Source: Lycorma delicatula
Taxonomy: Eukaryota; Arthropoda; Insecta; Hemiptera; Fulgoridae
DNA: 64,000 bases
Direction of reading: 5' to 3'
Assembly (NCBI RefSeq): GCF_047948215.1
Contig: NC_134455.1
Coordinates: 323,818,147-323,882,146, forward strand
Below the pieces are notes generated by a model, which was given only the letters and a program-made list of their open reading frames with translations, ran no database searches and was not told where the DNA came from. Position 1 is the first letter of the stretch; the number at the start of each line of letters is the position of its first letter. Both the position numbers and the translations under genes were made by a program. Of this stretch, positions 1-13,548 are shown piece by piece.

Positions 1-755
1 ATTTATTTTTTAGAAAAATAACACTTCAAATTCAAGCCATAATAGTATTAATCAAAAGCACACAGCATTATATGTACATAATGTGCAAAAATATATTATT
101 CTGTTCAGAAATAAACAAATATATAGATATAGTTTGTTTACCTCTATGAAAACAGTACATTTAAAAGTGGCAATCTCTGTTTACATTCAGAACTATAGAT
201 AGTATTGTATACCACTGGAAAGAGCAGAAAAAAGTATTATAAAGTGCATTCATAAACTCATTTTTGACAAAATTGGATATAGAGTCCTTTGCCTTCAGAC
301 CATAGATGGCAAAAACTTATTCATTAAAAATGAAAAAATTTTGTATTTACTGATCCATCAAAACGTAATCTAAAAGTTAATTGTAAACCTCGGGTAGGCC
401 AAAATAAGTATTTTTTGATAAATTTTAATTTGTTTAGAGTTTAATGTTCATGTGTTAACTACGTGCAGATAATGAAACAATTTTTTAAGGTCAATATGAG
501 CATCTTAGCTAGGTAAAAAAAAGTTTCTTCATGACTTTCCAGCTAATGGAAAATCCTTATAGATTTTCTGTTTAAAGAACTGAATTTTTTTTAAGTAACG
601 TTTTGACTTGGAAAGAACATGAAATTTACTGTAATTTGATGTAAAGTTCATTTTGAGAAAATCACCCATTACAATAATGTTCAATTTGCAAATTATTTTT
701 TAAGTAGAAAAAATGTATTTAGATATTTAAATAAGAATAATTGTTTTTGTTACAG

Positions 756-817
756 TGGACGAACGTTTATTAGAAAGGAATGATTCTGCGCTCTTTGTGG
801 TGGTTAGGCGTATTTAA
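756..817 (+). CDS. possible terminal coding exon, unidentified gene
   Basis: A pyrimidine-rich tract ends in an acceptor AG at 754-755. An open frame follows that completes a split codon with TG and then encodes DERLLERNDSALFVVVRRI before a TAA at 815-817. The codons (gcg ctc ttt gtg gtg gtt agg cgt) are richer in GC than anything within several kilobases, which is why this is listed. I do not recognise the protein family. If it is real, it is the last 20 or so residues of a gene whose other exons lie to the left of the window, and the AT-rich DNA to the right would begin with its 3' UTR. It could also be chance: it is short and there is only one exon. Confidence 0.35.
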
Positions 818-3800
818 TGAGAAAAGTGAATTGACTTTAATGAACTAATGTATTATAGAGAATTAAAATGAAGATAGACGTCGAGTATGATTGTGAAAGC
901 AGGGTTAAGAGAGATAAATGCCTGAAACTGGCCACACCCTGCTATTTACTGAACCGGCACAAGATATTGACTGTTGTAAGTGAATGCATTAAGTATAACA
1001 GCCACACCCATTGTCACAACTGTAACGAATAGTTCTTTCTAGTAACATTTTAATTTTTTTTTGTTACAAAATATTTACAGGATGTTTATTAACTTATAAA
1101 AATAGTAAATAAATGAGCTCATGTTGAATAAATTAGTAAGTTATACTAATGATTGCTTAATCTTCAAAACAAATTTTTTTCTTGTTGTTTAAAAACAAAA
1201 TTCTTATGCTACTGATTTTCTGCATCTTGTTTCATGTTTTAAACATTTCATTTCCTTATTTAAAAAAAAATTTAGTTCCTGTAAAATATATCATTGAAAA
1301 TTACATTTTTGTTCCGTTGCATCTTTACCTTTTGAGATTTTGTTTGTAATATTTTATGTAATGCATATTTATATTCATTTTTTTATACTTTTATGTAAAC
1401 ATGAATTAAAAGTTATATCGATTACATATAATTAAAGTTTAATTAAGCTTATTTTGTTTTATTAGGTACTATTTTCATGTGCCTAGGTTTTGTAGTGTAA
1501 TGTTTATTCTGATAAAATGTCATATATATTTGTTTTATGGATGTGGAGTGGCTGTCATTTTTGAAGTGGAGTTTTTACTTTTTGTTTATTTCAGACAAAA
1601 ACATTTCTCTAAGATTGTAACCTATGGTATAGATTTTATTGATGGTTTTATTTTTGGAGGTGGTTTGCTGTTTGTTTTTTTTAACTTCCAGAATCTCAGT
1701 ATTTAGTTCATCAGAAAAAACTTATATACTAAAATATGTATTTATATCTTTTGTCTGACCTTGGAAATCATTCATAGATGCTATTTTGATAAAATTTATT
1801 TGAATCTTGCAGTTTTATGAAGAACAGTAAGAACAATAGCTATTTTAATGCTTTCATGTTGTTATCACATCCAATTCTGTACTTTCTTTAACTGAACAGT
1901 ACATATTTCTTCAGTTAAAAGTAAATTTGAAATATCTGCTAAGTTTTTATGCAAATTATATTTTCTCTGGGCCAATAATAAACTTTTATTTAATTTAATA
2001 GGATCAATAAATATAGAATAAAGGTTAACTATTATTTTAAATAATAGTTCCAACAGCAAAAGAAATAGCCATCAATATTCTATTAAAAAAAGAAAATAGA
2101 AATGTTACTAACACTAAACCTTTATCCCTAACAAACAATATAGCATCGAGTGCATTGGCTTTCATAGTTATCCACTAGCAGTAAAATTTTGTTTTCTTTC
2201 AAACATCTTGCATGCTTTGTATATTCTAAAACATGTAAAAATAGAGGGCGATCATCATTCATCCACTTTTGGGACAGTTTAATTTCCCTCAGGTGCTCCA
2301 AAAGCAGTATATCACATGGAATTTCACCTTAAGAAATGCAAATACTGGGCAGGCTGTACTTCTGACAGCAGTGAAACTGTGTAGGCATTAAATAATGGTA
2401 CATATTCATTTGACTGCATTATTGTTACATTACATTATAATAAAGTGCATTGCACATATATTGGAAGCCTAACGATCTATTAATTTATATAGTGTTCTGT
2501 CACAGTCGTGCCAAAGTGTTTTTATTATCTATACATATACAAAATGTAGTTAACAAGAAACTTACATTCAAAAATAACATTAAACACAAAACTCAGTTTA
2601 TGTTGTGAAATTTACTGATCTACATGTATATGAGGAAGAACTATTCTATTAAAATTGATAGTTTCTTTTTACTGCTTGATTACTTTTGTGATCAGTGCTT
2701 TCAGAGAGGTATTACCGCTTCACCAAATGAAGTCGCTCTGTAAAGATAATAAAAATATTGTCACATTTTTAAATTTAAAAATGATAATGCTCATCCCTGC
2801 TATTATAAATTAAAACTCAACTACAATGCAAGATATTAATAATTTAGTATCTGGATATTGTTTATTTGTTCAAATTGTTCTTACTGGTTATCTGGACATT
2901 TAATCTCGGAAAGTTGTGGTAAATTCATTATACAACTCCAAATAAAAATGTGATTAAAATAAATTCTTTTTTTATGTTTCTGTATGATAAAGAATACCAG
3001 ATGATTGAAGATAATTGATGTACAAGATGTGTGAAAGAAGTTTAAGAACAAGGAAAATAGGAAAAGACAGGGAAGTAAATAATGACAGCAGATGTGTTAT
3101 GTTGAAATAGTGTTAATGCTTTGGGATAATGGGTTTATGTTCTTTCATTGGGGTAGCTGGTAATAAAAAAAGCTGAAATTGAAGTGCAAAGTTATGAGTA
3201 CAATATGTGATGACACTGAGTTAGATATATTTTAAAAAGGAAAGTTTATGGATTATTTGAGATTAGTTCCATCACAAAAAATAGTAGTAAGTAGTTATAA
3301 GGATGGGGAGTGGTGCTTTTAGTTTCCAGTTACAACAGGAAGCATGTCTGTCATAAAATTATTCAATACATGCCTTTATGCTATTCTCCTATATGACATT
3401 GAACAGGAATAAGGATAAAGATAAATATAAAACTGATTGGTAAGTATAGTTCTCAGAATCTTCATACTGTGTTCTCTTTAAGGATAATCTAGTTAATACC
3501 TTCATACCTGGTTTGATAATGGGAATTATACTCGTTGCAGTGTATACAAGTACTGAAGATGGATAATTAATTGAAACTAAATAACTGGTGAATGTTCTTT
3601 CTGTTTTTGACTAAAAAAAAAATTTTCTTCATATACTGCAAGAGTTAAATCCTCATAATTCCTTTGAAAGTTTTAAGGATTCTTCCCTTAAAAATTTACT
3701 GCATTTAAAACAATGTATGCCACTTAATTATCATATTTTGCTACTAATGTGGTAGTTGCATACAAGTCTATACAGTCGACTCTTGTTATTTTTATTTCTG

Positions 3801-6530
3801 GTACTAGTTATATTATGTGTGAACTAAAGAGAAAATAAAACCAAGTGGAATTGTTTTAAATGTAAACATTGTACAACTATTTTAATAAATTAATAAACAT
3901 GTATGTGAATTTTTATGAGGAAGTAAGATAAATGAGTGACACAAAAATCGTAAAAGTAATTGATGTAAGAAAAAACTAAAGTAACAAGTATTTATTAAGA
4001 ATTGTACTTTCTTTTTTTTTTTAGAGTTATTGCCTTTATTCTTACCCTCAAAATACTGTTAAAAAGTCTATATTCATTTCTATACCTGGTTGGGAAATTT
4101 ATAAAGGAATTAAATTTTATTTTTGGTTTTTATAAAATGTTTTGAGACAAATTTTTTTTTTTAACTGAACTTAATCCACTCATATTTCAGTTTTGAATTT
4201 AAGTAGTATTTTTATATTGGATTTCAAATGAAAAAACAAAAAGCAATACTACTGGAGTTTAAAATTAATACTATTGCCAATTTTCAAACTCTCAAATAAA
4301 ATAAACCATAATATTGTTATTAAATTAGTATTTGATAATAAAAAATTGTGAATATGTAATTCTATTCCTGTGATCGTTTATAATTGTAATGTATACATAA
4401 AAGTATGTATTTATTAAGTACATTAATGTTAATTTTTGTTTATTATTTTTATTTAAAAATGATGAAAGGTTCTGGACCTTTGTAAAAATCATGAAGAGTT
4501 GAGCTTTCATTTGCTACAGTTACTAAATAATGTATAAATGATTTTAAATAAAATAACTAGTCACTTCAGAAACAGAACAACTGAAGTATTTTTGTTCATC
4601 AGTTTATATTTAGTGTCATGATAAACGTGTTTTATTGAAGCAGTGTAACCATGTATGATAATGATTTTTATAGTTTCATTCACCGTAATGATTAATTAAC
4701 TGCTCAACCTCAGGTTATATTGCTTGTTTCATACATGGTGAATGTATAAATTAGTAATCTTAAATAGTGTAAATAAAAATAACACCATTGTTATATAGAT
4801 AATATATTACTTAACATCCATCCATAATAAATAAAATTGTATAAAAAGGTTGTTGTCGTAAATGGTAAATAAGATCTTGCTTCAAATACTAATTGTAATT
4901 ATATCGATGAGGTAACCTGTTCAAATAAATTGTGGACTACTTCAGAAAGTAAAAGATAATTTGTAATCTGTTTAGTGTTAATTTTATTGTAGGTTGTTTT
5001 CAGATCTATTACAATTCCTATTTTTGTTGAATGTATGGCAACAATTCTTGTTCTCTATGAAGTAAGTTTGTGTATAAATTTTGGTTTTTAATAATAGAAA
5101 AAAATGTTTGATTTTGAAAATGTTTCTTTTGGTTCTATTATTATGTTAAGTAATTTTTTTGCAAAATTATGATGCGGTAGATATTGAACATAAATAAATG
5201 TTTATATTGAATCTTCATGGTCCATCAACATGATGAGTTTCCTCTTTCTTTTTACAAGAAAAATTGATTGAAGTGAGTGTTGTTAAACGTTTTTGTCTTT
5301 TAAATGTTTGTTACAGATTGAACATATTTCTTCTATTAAATATAATAGAACTACCCATTTTAGCTGATCAATAATAAATTAACATTCCATTTTTTTCTAT
5401 TAAAAGAATAGATTAGGGAATTTAAGATTGATTGAATGGAAAAAAGTAATTTAGTTATGTGAATGGTGCTAGTTTTTCCAGTTAAAATTTATTTATACTT
5501 AGCTTTGTTCAAAAAATAATGAATTGTAAGAAAATATGAATAGGTTTAAAAATCTATGGACTATGTATTAGACCCAGCTTAAGATTGTATAAATTCGGTT
5601 AATTTTAATTCTTGTTAAAACATAATTGTTATATGAAAAATAGAAATTATGTAATGTATTTTAATAGTATTAAAATTTACTGATTTAGGCTCAAAAAATG
5701 ACTTTCAGATAATACTCTTTTTTTATTTGAATCTAAACTTTATATTATTCTGCCCTGCTAAGGAGAAAGGCAGTACCTGCAAAAATACCATATTGAGAAA
5801 ATCAGCTTTAAAGTTTATTTTAAGCTAGCCGTTATGATATTTTTAAATTTATTTTGTGGTTTCTGCAGTTATTTTGTCTTTTTTTACCTTATATAACATT
5901 AAAATTAAAAACAAGTGTTTTTGTCGCTAAAAAAATGCAAGACTGCCATTTTCCTTGCATCTCTAGTTATAATACATACCACTGTGCATAAATGCACAGT
6001 GGTATTAGTATCTAACACTACTACTATTTTGTAGTAACTAAGAAACTCTCATCTGTTACATATGATAACTTAAACATTTACTGAAAAATTTTATTCTACA
6101 AATCTACAAATTTTATTCTACATTTTATTTTAAAGAATTTTTCTAAATTATCACTTGAACAATATTAATTTACTGTTTTTGTTTTCATTGCATTCAGTTT
6201 TTAAAAAGATAAAATATTTATTAGTGAATGTTACCTTTGCATTTTTAGTTGATGGTTAGTTCTTGAATACTTAAATCAAATTATTACCACATGATTAACA
6301 TTTAAAAAAATAATACTTTTGAACACAATATACTTCAACACATAAGTTAAATTTTTATTTTACTCAACTAAAAGGAATTCTGTAATAAAATGAAAACAAA
6401 TGTTTCATTTCGTGACATAATTTGCTTGACATATCATGTTGTTAAATTAAATTGTCTCTTAAAAACTAGTAATTGAATTAAGTTTAGTAGACTGCCATAT
6501 TTCCCAAAATGTTTTTCAATTTTGCAGAAT
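818..6530. other. AT-rich sequence without recognisable genes
   Basis: Very AT-rich, with stops in all frames and no domain I can recognise. If the exon at 756-817 is real, the first part is its 3' UTR; an AATAAA-type signal occurs near 1111. The only clear structure is the fold-back at 5976-6005. Short open frames here, such as the one at 1479-1706, have low-complexity F/L/I/V-rich composition and are taken as chance. Confidence 0.6.
5976..6005. repeat. perfect short-loop inverted repeat
   Basis: Arms 5976-5989 and 5992-6005 are perfectly complementary over 14 bp, with a 2-nt loop. It is not attached to a recognisable transposon end. Confidence 0.85.
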
Positions 6531-6547
6531 AACGCCCTGTAGAGTTT

Positions 6548-9229
6548 TTAAAATTTTATCTTTATCATAAAGAAATCCATGAGGACTCTTCTGTGCTTCA
6601 GGAAAGGGGATTTTTTTTTGTAAATTTTTTTGCAAAAAATTAATTTTTGATATGGGGAGCTATCGTTATAGTCATTTTTAAATTGTGAATAAAATGTTCC
6701 CCGTTTTACTCGAATTTTCTCTATATTTTTCAAATATTCATTCTCACTTCTGTATTTTAACTTAATTTTTGAACTGTTATCTTTTAGTTGTGTCATAATA
6801 ATCCATACAAACTGCTTCAATGTTGCATGAGTTTGGTGTAGACACTGTAGTAACAAAATCTCTGAAGTCATAAGTTTATTATTTTTTTAATGAAAGTTCC
6901 ACCTGATGATGAAAACTGCCTGCGCTCATAAATGAGTGCCCAGGTTCAAAATAAAAAAAATAATTATTTCAGTAGTTGCTATCTCATCCAAATTAATAAT
7001 TGTTATTAGGAATGATAGGAAACCCCAATTTTTGTTTTGGCTCGAGCAATTGTCTAACTGAATAATAAAATTGCTGCTATCTCTGCACTTTTTAAATACA
7101 TGTAGAAGGCACTAACAATACCTTCTTTATTTCGGCCACTTACTCCTTCATGCCAAAGAACTGAGTAAGGCTTTAATGTACTTTTCTTCCCTACAGGGGT
7201 GAATGTCCAATGATAATTAGTTAGTTGTGGAGTAAAAAGAATGTGCTTAAACATATCCAGTCTAAGCAGCATGATAATTTTCTACAAATAAGAAGAAAAA
7301 CAAATGGTTCCATCAGACAGCTCAATATCACCTTCTGCATATTTATGATAAGCAGATCTTGATTTACTTGCTGCATTAATGTGGTCTGTCCATGACCTGC
7401 ACACATGACAATTAAAATCTATATTAGATTTATCATGTTCATGAAAGATGAATTCTTCACACTTCTCACACTGTTCATGGCCAAGTTTTGAAAATTATAT
7501 TTTGTGTTGTTTTTTACAAATTTTAAAGTTGGGTATTTTTCCAGGAGATCTGAATGTATTAGTTTTATGCTAACATCACTTGGAAGATACCTTATATTAG
7601 GTGTGTGTTCCCTCCTGTAATGAGAGATTTAAGGATGGAATGATTCAATATGTTCAGTTATTTCATAATGTGGGCATTTTTGATGGATGCTTTCCTCTCT
7701 GATCTGGGTTTGGTGTATAATGGAACCTTTAGGTGTTCCTTAAAAAACATGTACAATTTTGTCATTTTCTTGGTTTTACCTAAAGTAGTTAAAAACACTT
7801 CACAAATTTCATGAACTTTTTCATCTTCTGATTTTAAAAAAAATACTTGTAACTGTTTTGCTTAACTACACTCTCAGATGTTCTTCTCTTTACTTGTAAT
7901 CGTTGACAAGAATTTAAAATGAATGCTTTTTGTTCTAGCCATGAACATCCCCCAGAACTGGTAGTCAATTGCAATTCTACACTCTTCATTTATTTTTAAA
8001 GCACATTTATTTTTTACATCTTTCAGTTAGGCTTAACTTAATGATTTAGTTTCTTAATCTCTAATTTCATTTTCTTCCTTTCACAAATACTTTTATAATA
8101 TTTTTTCAGTTTTCTTGTTTGGGTGTTTGGATTGACTATCTGATTTAGCAGGTAGCTGTGATTTATTATTATTATTATTATCTTTATCATCAATACAAAT
8201 TTGTGAGGTGCTACAGGAAGAAATTTCTGTTCCATTATTTTCACTGATATTTATTAAATAATTTACATCTGACTGATAATTGTCAACTCCAATATCTGTA
8301 TTGTTTGTAATACTAATATCAAGAAAACTCAATTCAGAAAAATGTTTTTCAATGATAGAAACAGTTTGTGAATTTAGTTGATTACTTTGACTTTTACTCC
8401 CAAATTGACTGATTATTTCAAGCCTTTGATTTACATTATCATGATCATCCATAAACAGAATCTCGTTATCTTGAAGCACAGTATTAGATAACATAACTGA
8501 TTCATTGCAGTTAAGATTGTTTTCATACTTATTATCATTAGCTGTAGTAGGCCTAGAATTATTAAAATTGTCACTTTACTTATTACTGGTTGCTAAATCA
8601 AATAATTGTTTTGTTCTACTTGATTGTCAGAAATGAAAACTCAGAAGAATGAGCTAAACTCATTGTTTAAAATTGTAAAAATATTTCGACAAAACAACAA
8701 CATGAACTTGCTGTGTGTAATGCTAACACAAACAGTACTAAAATTAAAACAAAACAGTAAATTAACTAAAACACATCATGAAACCAACATTTATGAATAC
8801 AAGATTACATTTACACGTAATTATATTAATGTTAGTAAAACAACATAAACATAACCTTAAAATCAAATCCCATGCAGTAACTGAATCAGTTGTGACGTAA
8901 AGCTCTCTTCAGCTAAACAAGAAGGCAGTAAATACACAGTTCTAAGCAAGATGGTAGTAAATGCATTGGACATTCTGTCTTTTATCCTTAGTAGTATGTA
9001 GTTACTGCCTTCTTCCATAGTATTATCTTTATTTTTGTGCAGATGCTGCTAACTTCTGTAGCTCTATCTCCAAAACCACAGCAGACACAGCGTTTTTGAC
9101 TAGTTCATTGAATTTCTCGCCCCAAAATACATAAGAATCATTTTTAATCTGGAATTCGTCATTTTTATAGATTCTGTCTTTTTCTTTAGCAGAGCAGTAT
9201 TGGTATTCATTATCAGCAGTCTGACTCAT
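6548..9229 (-). pseudogene. decayed ORF of a DUF7869-like transposon-associated protein
   Basis: Reading the minus strand from 9229 to 6548, broken ORFs follow one another: a 66-residue start (9229-9029), an acidic, Asn/Ser-rich stretch (8494-8093) and conserved-looking blocks below 7500. These include a Cys pair context (EQCEKCEEF), a block ending LWHEGVSGR near 7150, and, after a frameshift, DNCSSQNKNWGF near 7045-7015. A Lys-rich tail follows (6871-6548). The order W-E-x-GR followed by DNCxxQNKN resembles the DUF7869-type proteins common as repeats in insect genomes. Assignment to that family is from memory of the motif, not a search. Multiple frameshifts and stops mean no intact product. 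Confidence 0.45.
8163..8185. repeat. ATT microsatellite
   Basis: A short run of ATT units inside the minus-strand ORF remnant; it encodes the Asn run of the 8494-8093 frame. Confidence 0.8.
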
Positions 9230-11977
9230 AATGTAGTATAATTAACATTTTTCTCAGTGAACGACAGTTTATTAAAGGATGTACTTGTAATAATGAAGTT
9301 ATAGATTAAGTGATTTTTTTCAAATTGTTGTTGTTGTTAAAATACTGAATCACTAATTCTTAAAGCTGTACCATGTCAGCCAATATTTATTAGGTTTTGT
9401 CAGGTTACCTGATTTAGAAAAAAATAACATAATTTGTCTTCATTTTTTAATTATTTTTCTAAGTATTTACATATATAAATACTGATGTTATATATTAGGT
9501 TACTTTAATGATAGCAATAAATAACTATGTTTTGTTAAGATTGTTGGTAAGTTTGGATAATACTAATTATGGAAGAAGATGCAAGGAATTAATAGGTGTG
9601 GAGCGATAGACATATGTAGAACCATCTCTGTGATAAAATTAAAAAATCAATATACAAATTTTATGATGCTACATGCTCGTCATTATGTTAATTAAATTAA
9701 AGGTGAAAAGTGGCCATTAACAGTTCTGAAGTAGTTTGTTAAATGTGTTTTAGTTAAACATTAACATTTTTTAGTTATTTAATTTGAATAATGTAACTGT
9801 ACTTTAAATGCTTCATTATTAATGATAATTTGAAATTATTCATTTATTTAGTTATATTTTTATGATTTTCAGTTATACTGAAAAGTCAAAAGAACTGAGA
9901 TTTTAAATATGAAGGTATCCTGAAATTATTTGAATAAGTTTTTATGTTAAGTGATTAAGGCCATTTAACTACTTTTAAAAAGTATTAGAAGTGTGTGTAA
10001 AGTTTCCCTAGCTTGTTTTCATTAGATAAAGTATATCTAATGTGCATAATAACATTGAGGAAGCATTTTGAAGAAAAATTTATTGTTTAATGTATTTTAG
10101 TAAGTATTTTAAGATCCTGAATTTTTTCTGATTTAATTAAATTAAAATATATTTCAGTATTGTTGAATAATCTAATTTTTATCATTTCTGTATGTTTTTA
10201 ATTTTTGTCTTTATTATTAAATTGTCTGTAATCAATGAATATCTAAATAAATGATCCACATTTGCTTGCATATTAACTGAATTAATTACATACATTGTAA
10301 AGAATCAAGCAAATTAATTAAGGCACCAAATCTTTCATTTAACTTAATTTTTTAATTATTCGCTGGCACGTTGTATAAAAAAAAAAAAACTTTTGTTGCA
10401 ACAAATATATGACAGAATGTATAAAAATCCATTTTGATTTTAACTTGTTAGTAACTGTTTAATAATATTCAGTTTAGGGTGGTTATTACTATATTTGAGA
10501 AAAGGCGATTGAGGTGCTTGGTGTTAAAAGGGCAATTTTACAAACAGTGATTTTGAGTTTTGAATGACTATAATTTTAAAAATATGATCTGTTCTAATGA
10601 ATGTAAATTTTTATAATGTATTTCTCTATTTTAAGCTATTGTTCACAAGTGTTTGAATATTTGGTTTTTAAATGTACTGAGAAAAAATTCTCCCCTTTTT
10701 GTAGATCAATAAATTTATTATATCAGTTATTGTAACGTATTATTTATTAAATAAAAAATTAATAATAATAATTTACAATTCTTTTTTAAGTTAAAAATTA
10801 ACACAAATGTAATAAAAAAAGATTGTTTTTAAAATCAAGGCCACACTTTTTTTCAAATCTCCTTCACATTGTCACCCACAAATGGAAATATTTAACATGT
10901 TTTATTTGTTGGTCTTTTAACCAATGAGGCTGAGATACCATCTCATTATTGTACATGCCGCTTGACTTAATGATTTAGAATTGTACATTTGCCTCCAAAT
11001 ATCCTGGTGAACTGAAATTATTCTGTTTGTGTAAATTCTTGTGTTCTCCCCTTAATGATTTTTTTATTGGCCCTGGAATTATGAACTGGTTCAGGTTTTA
11101 AAAGATTTATAGTATGAATCTTTGAATGGACTAGAATTATTTCAGCAAGCATCAAGAATTTTGACTTATTTATCAGTCTGTGTTTTCTTCATCTTTACAT
11201 TGTGTTAAATAATTATTGTTTATTGATTTGTAGCTATTATATTTATTAACATGCGAATCATATTCTACTTTATGGTGATGGTTCATCATCATTTTCCTGA
11301 AGAGTGACTACAACATTCACAAAAATTGCTTCACTGTTTTCTCATTATATATATTAAATGTGTTTAAAAAGGTTTGATGTGTTGAGTATTTCAGAGACAA
11401 AACAACTTAAAAAAAATTGTATTCAGTTGTAAAATATAAAAAAAAAAGTTTCTTTGTTTTATTTAAAGAAAAGTGGCTGTGAAAGTGTAGAATAGAATTC
11501 TAGTCTTCCTTAAATTTTTCTCTTACTTTTTATATTATTTAATCCATCATCATTTATTGTTTGTTATACTTCATGGAATCTCTATGCTATACCTTGTAAT
11601 GAATCTACTCAATTTATAAACAAATTTTTCAATTTTAACTTTGTATTTGGGATGTGCTTGGCTACTTGTTTAATGGAACAGTGACTGAAAAAAGTAGTAG
11701 TGATTTCTCTGGGTTATACAACTAGTGCTGAAGCCATTGCTGAAAAAAACAAATTAATTAATATTTACATATGGAAAGTTTTCTTTTACAAAGGTGATTA
11801 ATACCAGTGTTGTGACTAACATTTTTTGTAGCATTGAGTGTTTTGTCACTAAAATTTCAAATTATATTGAAAAATATAATTGCTGTGAAGTAGGAACATT
11901 TGAATGACAATTTTAATGCAACAAGCACTAACAAATTTAAACTTACCTTATATTACTTACGAGGTACCATTAACATC

Positions 11978-12031
11978 AGAAGAGCTGAAAAATTAGGAAA
12001 CTACCAAGTTTCCTAATTTTTCAGCTCTTCT
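11978..12031. repeat. 25-bp perfect inverted repeat with 4-nt loop
   Basis: Arms 11978-12002 and 12007-12031 are perfectly complementary over 25 bp around the loop ACCA. This is the longest perfect fold-back in the window. No poly-A tail, duplication or transposon terminus is visible around it. Confidence 0.9.
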
Positions 12032-13512
12032 CTTCTATAAAGTTGTAATTTAAAATTTTTTTATAGATAATGACAAATTCACATCTAAACTTTTACTACC
12101 ACTTGTTTCCACTTAAATTGTTAAAATTAACTTAAAAAGTGCTTTTGTATGAAAAAACTTGTAAAAAAGGTGTAGATGAGCTTTTAAAATAAATTGATTT
12201 CAGTAATAACATAAGCAATATATTCATGTGGTCTAAGGATGTTTTTGTCTCCACTAATTGAGTTGTAACTTCGTTGTACAGGTATAACAATAATTCTTAT
12301 ACAAGATTGTAGTGTAGCTTGCTGTAAAAAATAAATAGTTCTACCAGAAAAAAAATAATTTTGACGTTTGTTCTTTTTCCACTTGGCTGCTCAATTGCCT
12401 GCAGTTTTTTTATTTTGTTTTATCAGTAATTTATGTTAAATAAAATATTGATTGTTAATTAAACATTAATTATTCATATTTGAGGTGTTACCTACTGATT
12501 TATTTGCCTAACAATCAAATTGTCATAATTTCTTTTATGTTAATATTTTTTAAATTTATATTGAATTGATTTACTTGTAAGCTTATAAATTTATATTAAG
12601 TAATATATTTTTTTTAATGTAGTTAGTAAATATCAACTACTTGAATTATTGGCAAATCTAGTTCATTAAATTCTTGTCAGTAAATTTTAATTGTTATTTT
12701 TGTTAGTATTTTTTAACAGTTTCTATTTAATTTAAGGCTTTATTATTTATTGACAATGTACAAATTCAGTGTCATTGTGCTCTGTAAGAAAAGCTTATTC
12801 TTACATATAAGGTGTTACACTTAATGTATGAAATGGTATGAAAAATCTTGTACCATAGATTATCTTTTAACAGTGGATCAGACAGTAAATTCTGTGGAGT
12901 GTATTGAAGTTAATAAATTTATTTATTGTTAAGAATATAATTCTATTAAACGTTAATTAATCTGTATACAGTCAAATATAAAATCTGGCTTTGGAATCGC
13001 ATACCTCTTTAAGTGCCTAGCCATAAAAATTTGACAGGTATTTTTTTCTTTAAAGCTTGTTCCACTGTGAATTAAATATTTTTTTTAATATCAAAAATGT
13101 CCTGTCTTTTAAACGTTCAAAAATATTTTTGAAAACACCATTTCAGTTTCTGTGATTGTGATCGCTATCATCCTTATATTAATGAGACTAAAGAAAAGCT
13201 GTTACTAATTTATTAATTTTTCATTCTATCCTGTTTCATTGAATGAAAGTTCATTGGATATCTCATGCTAACATATTGTTAACAGTTATTCGTATAATTT
13301 TGTTACTCACTTTTTAATACTCTACGGAATTGACTATCAAATTTTCATGAATTTTCACAGATGAATACTGAAGACAGATTTTGTTTTTAACTGTTGGTAG
13401 TGTGCTTATTTATTTTTGCCTTTAATTATGTTGCATTACTGTAAAAATTTGAGCACTATGGTGCTATAAGTTTGATGATAAAAATAAATTTTAATCAATA
13501 TAATTTTTTATT

Positions 13513-13548
13513 AATGAAATGTATATGTTTGAATATATACATTTCATT
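13513..13548. repeat. 14-bp perfect inverted repeat
   Basis: Arms 13513-13526 and 13535-13548 pair perfectly, with an 8-nt loop, in AT-rich single-copy-looking DNA. Confidence 0.8.

Noticed and set aside
1479..1706. 75-codon + ORF
   Set aside because: Low-complexity F/I/V/Y-rich translation of T-rich DNA, without motif or splice context.
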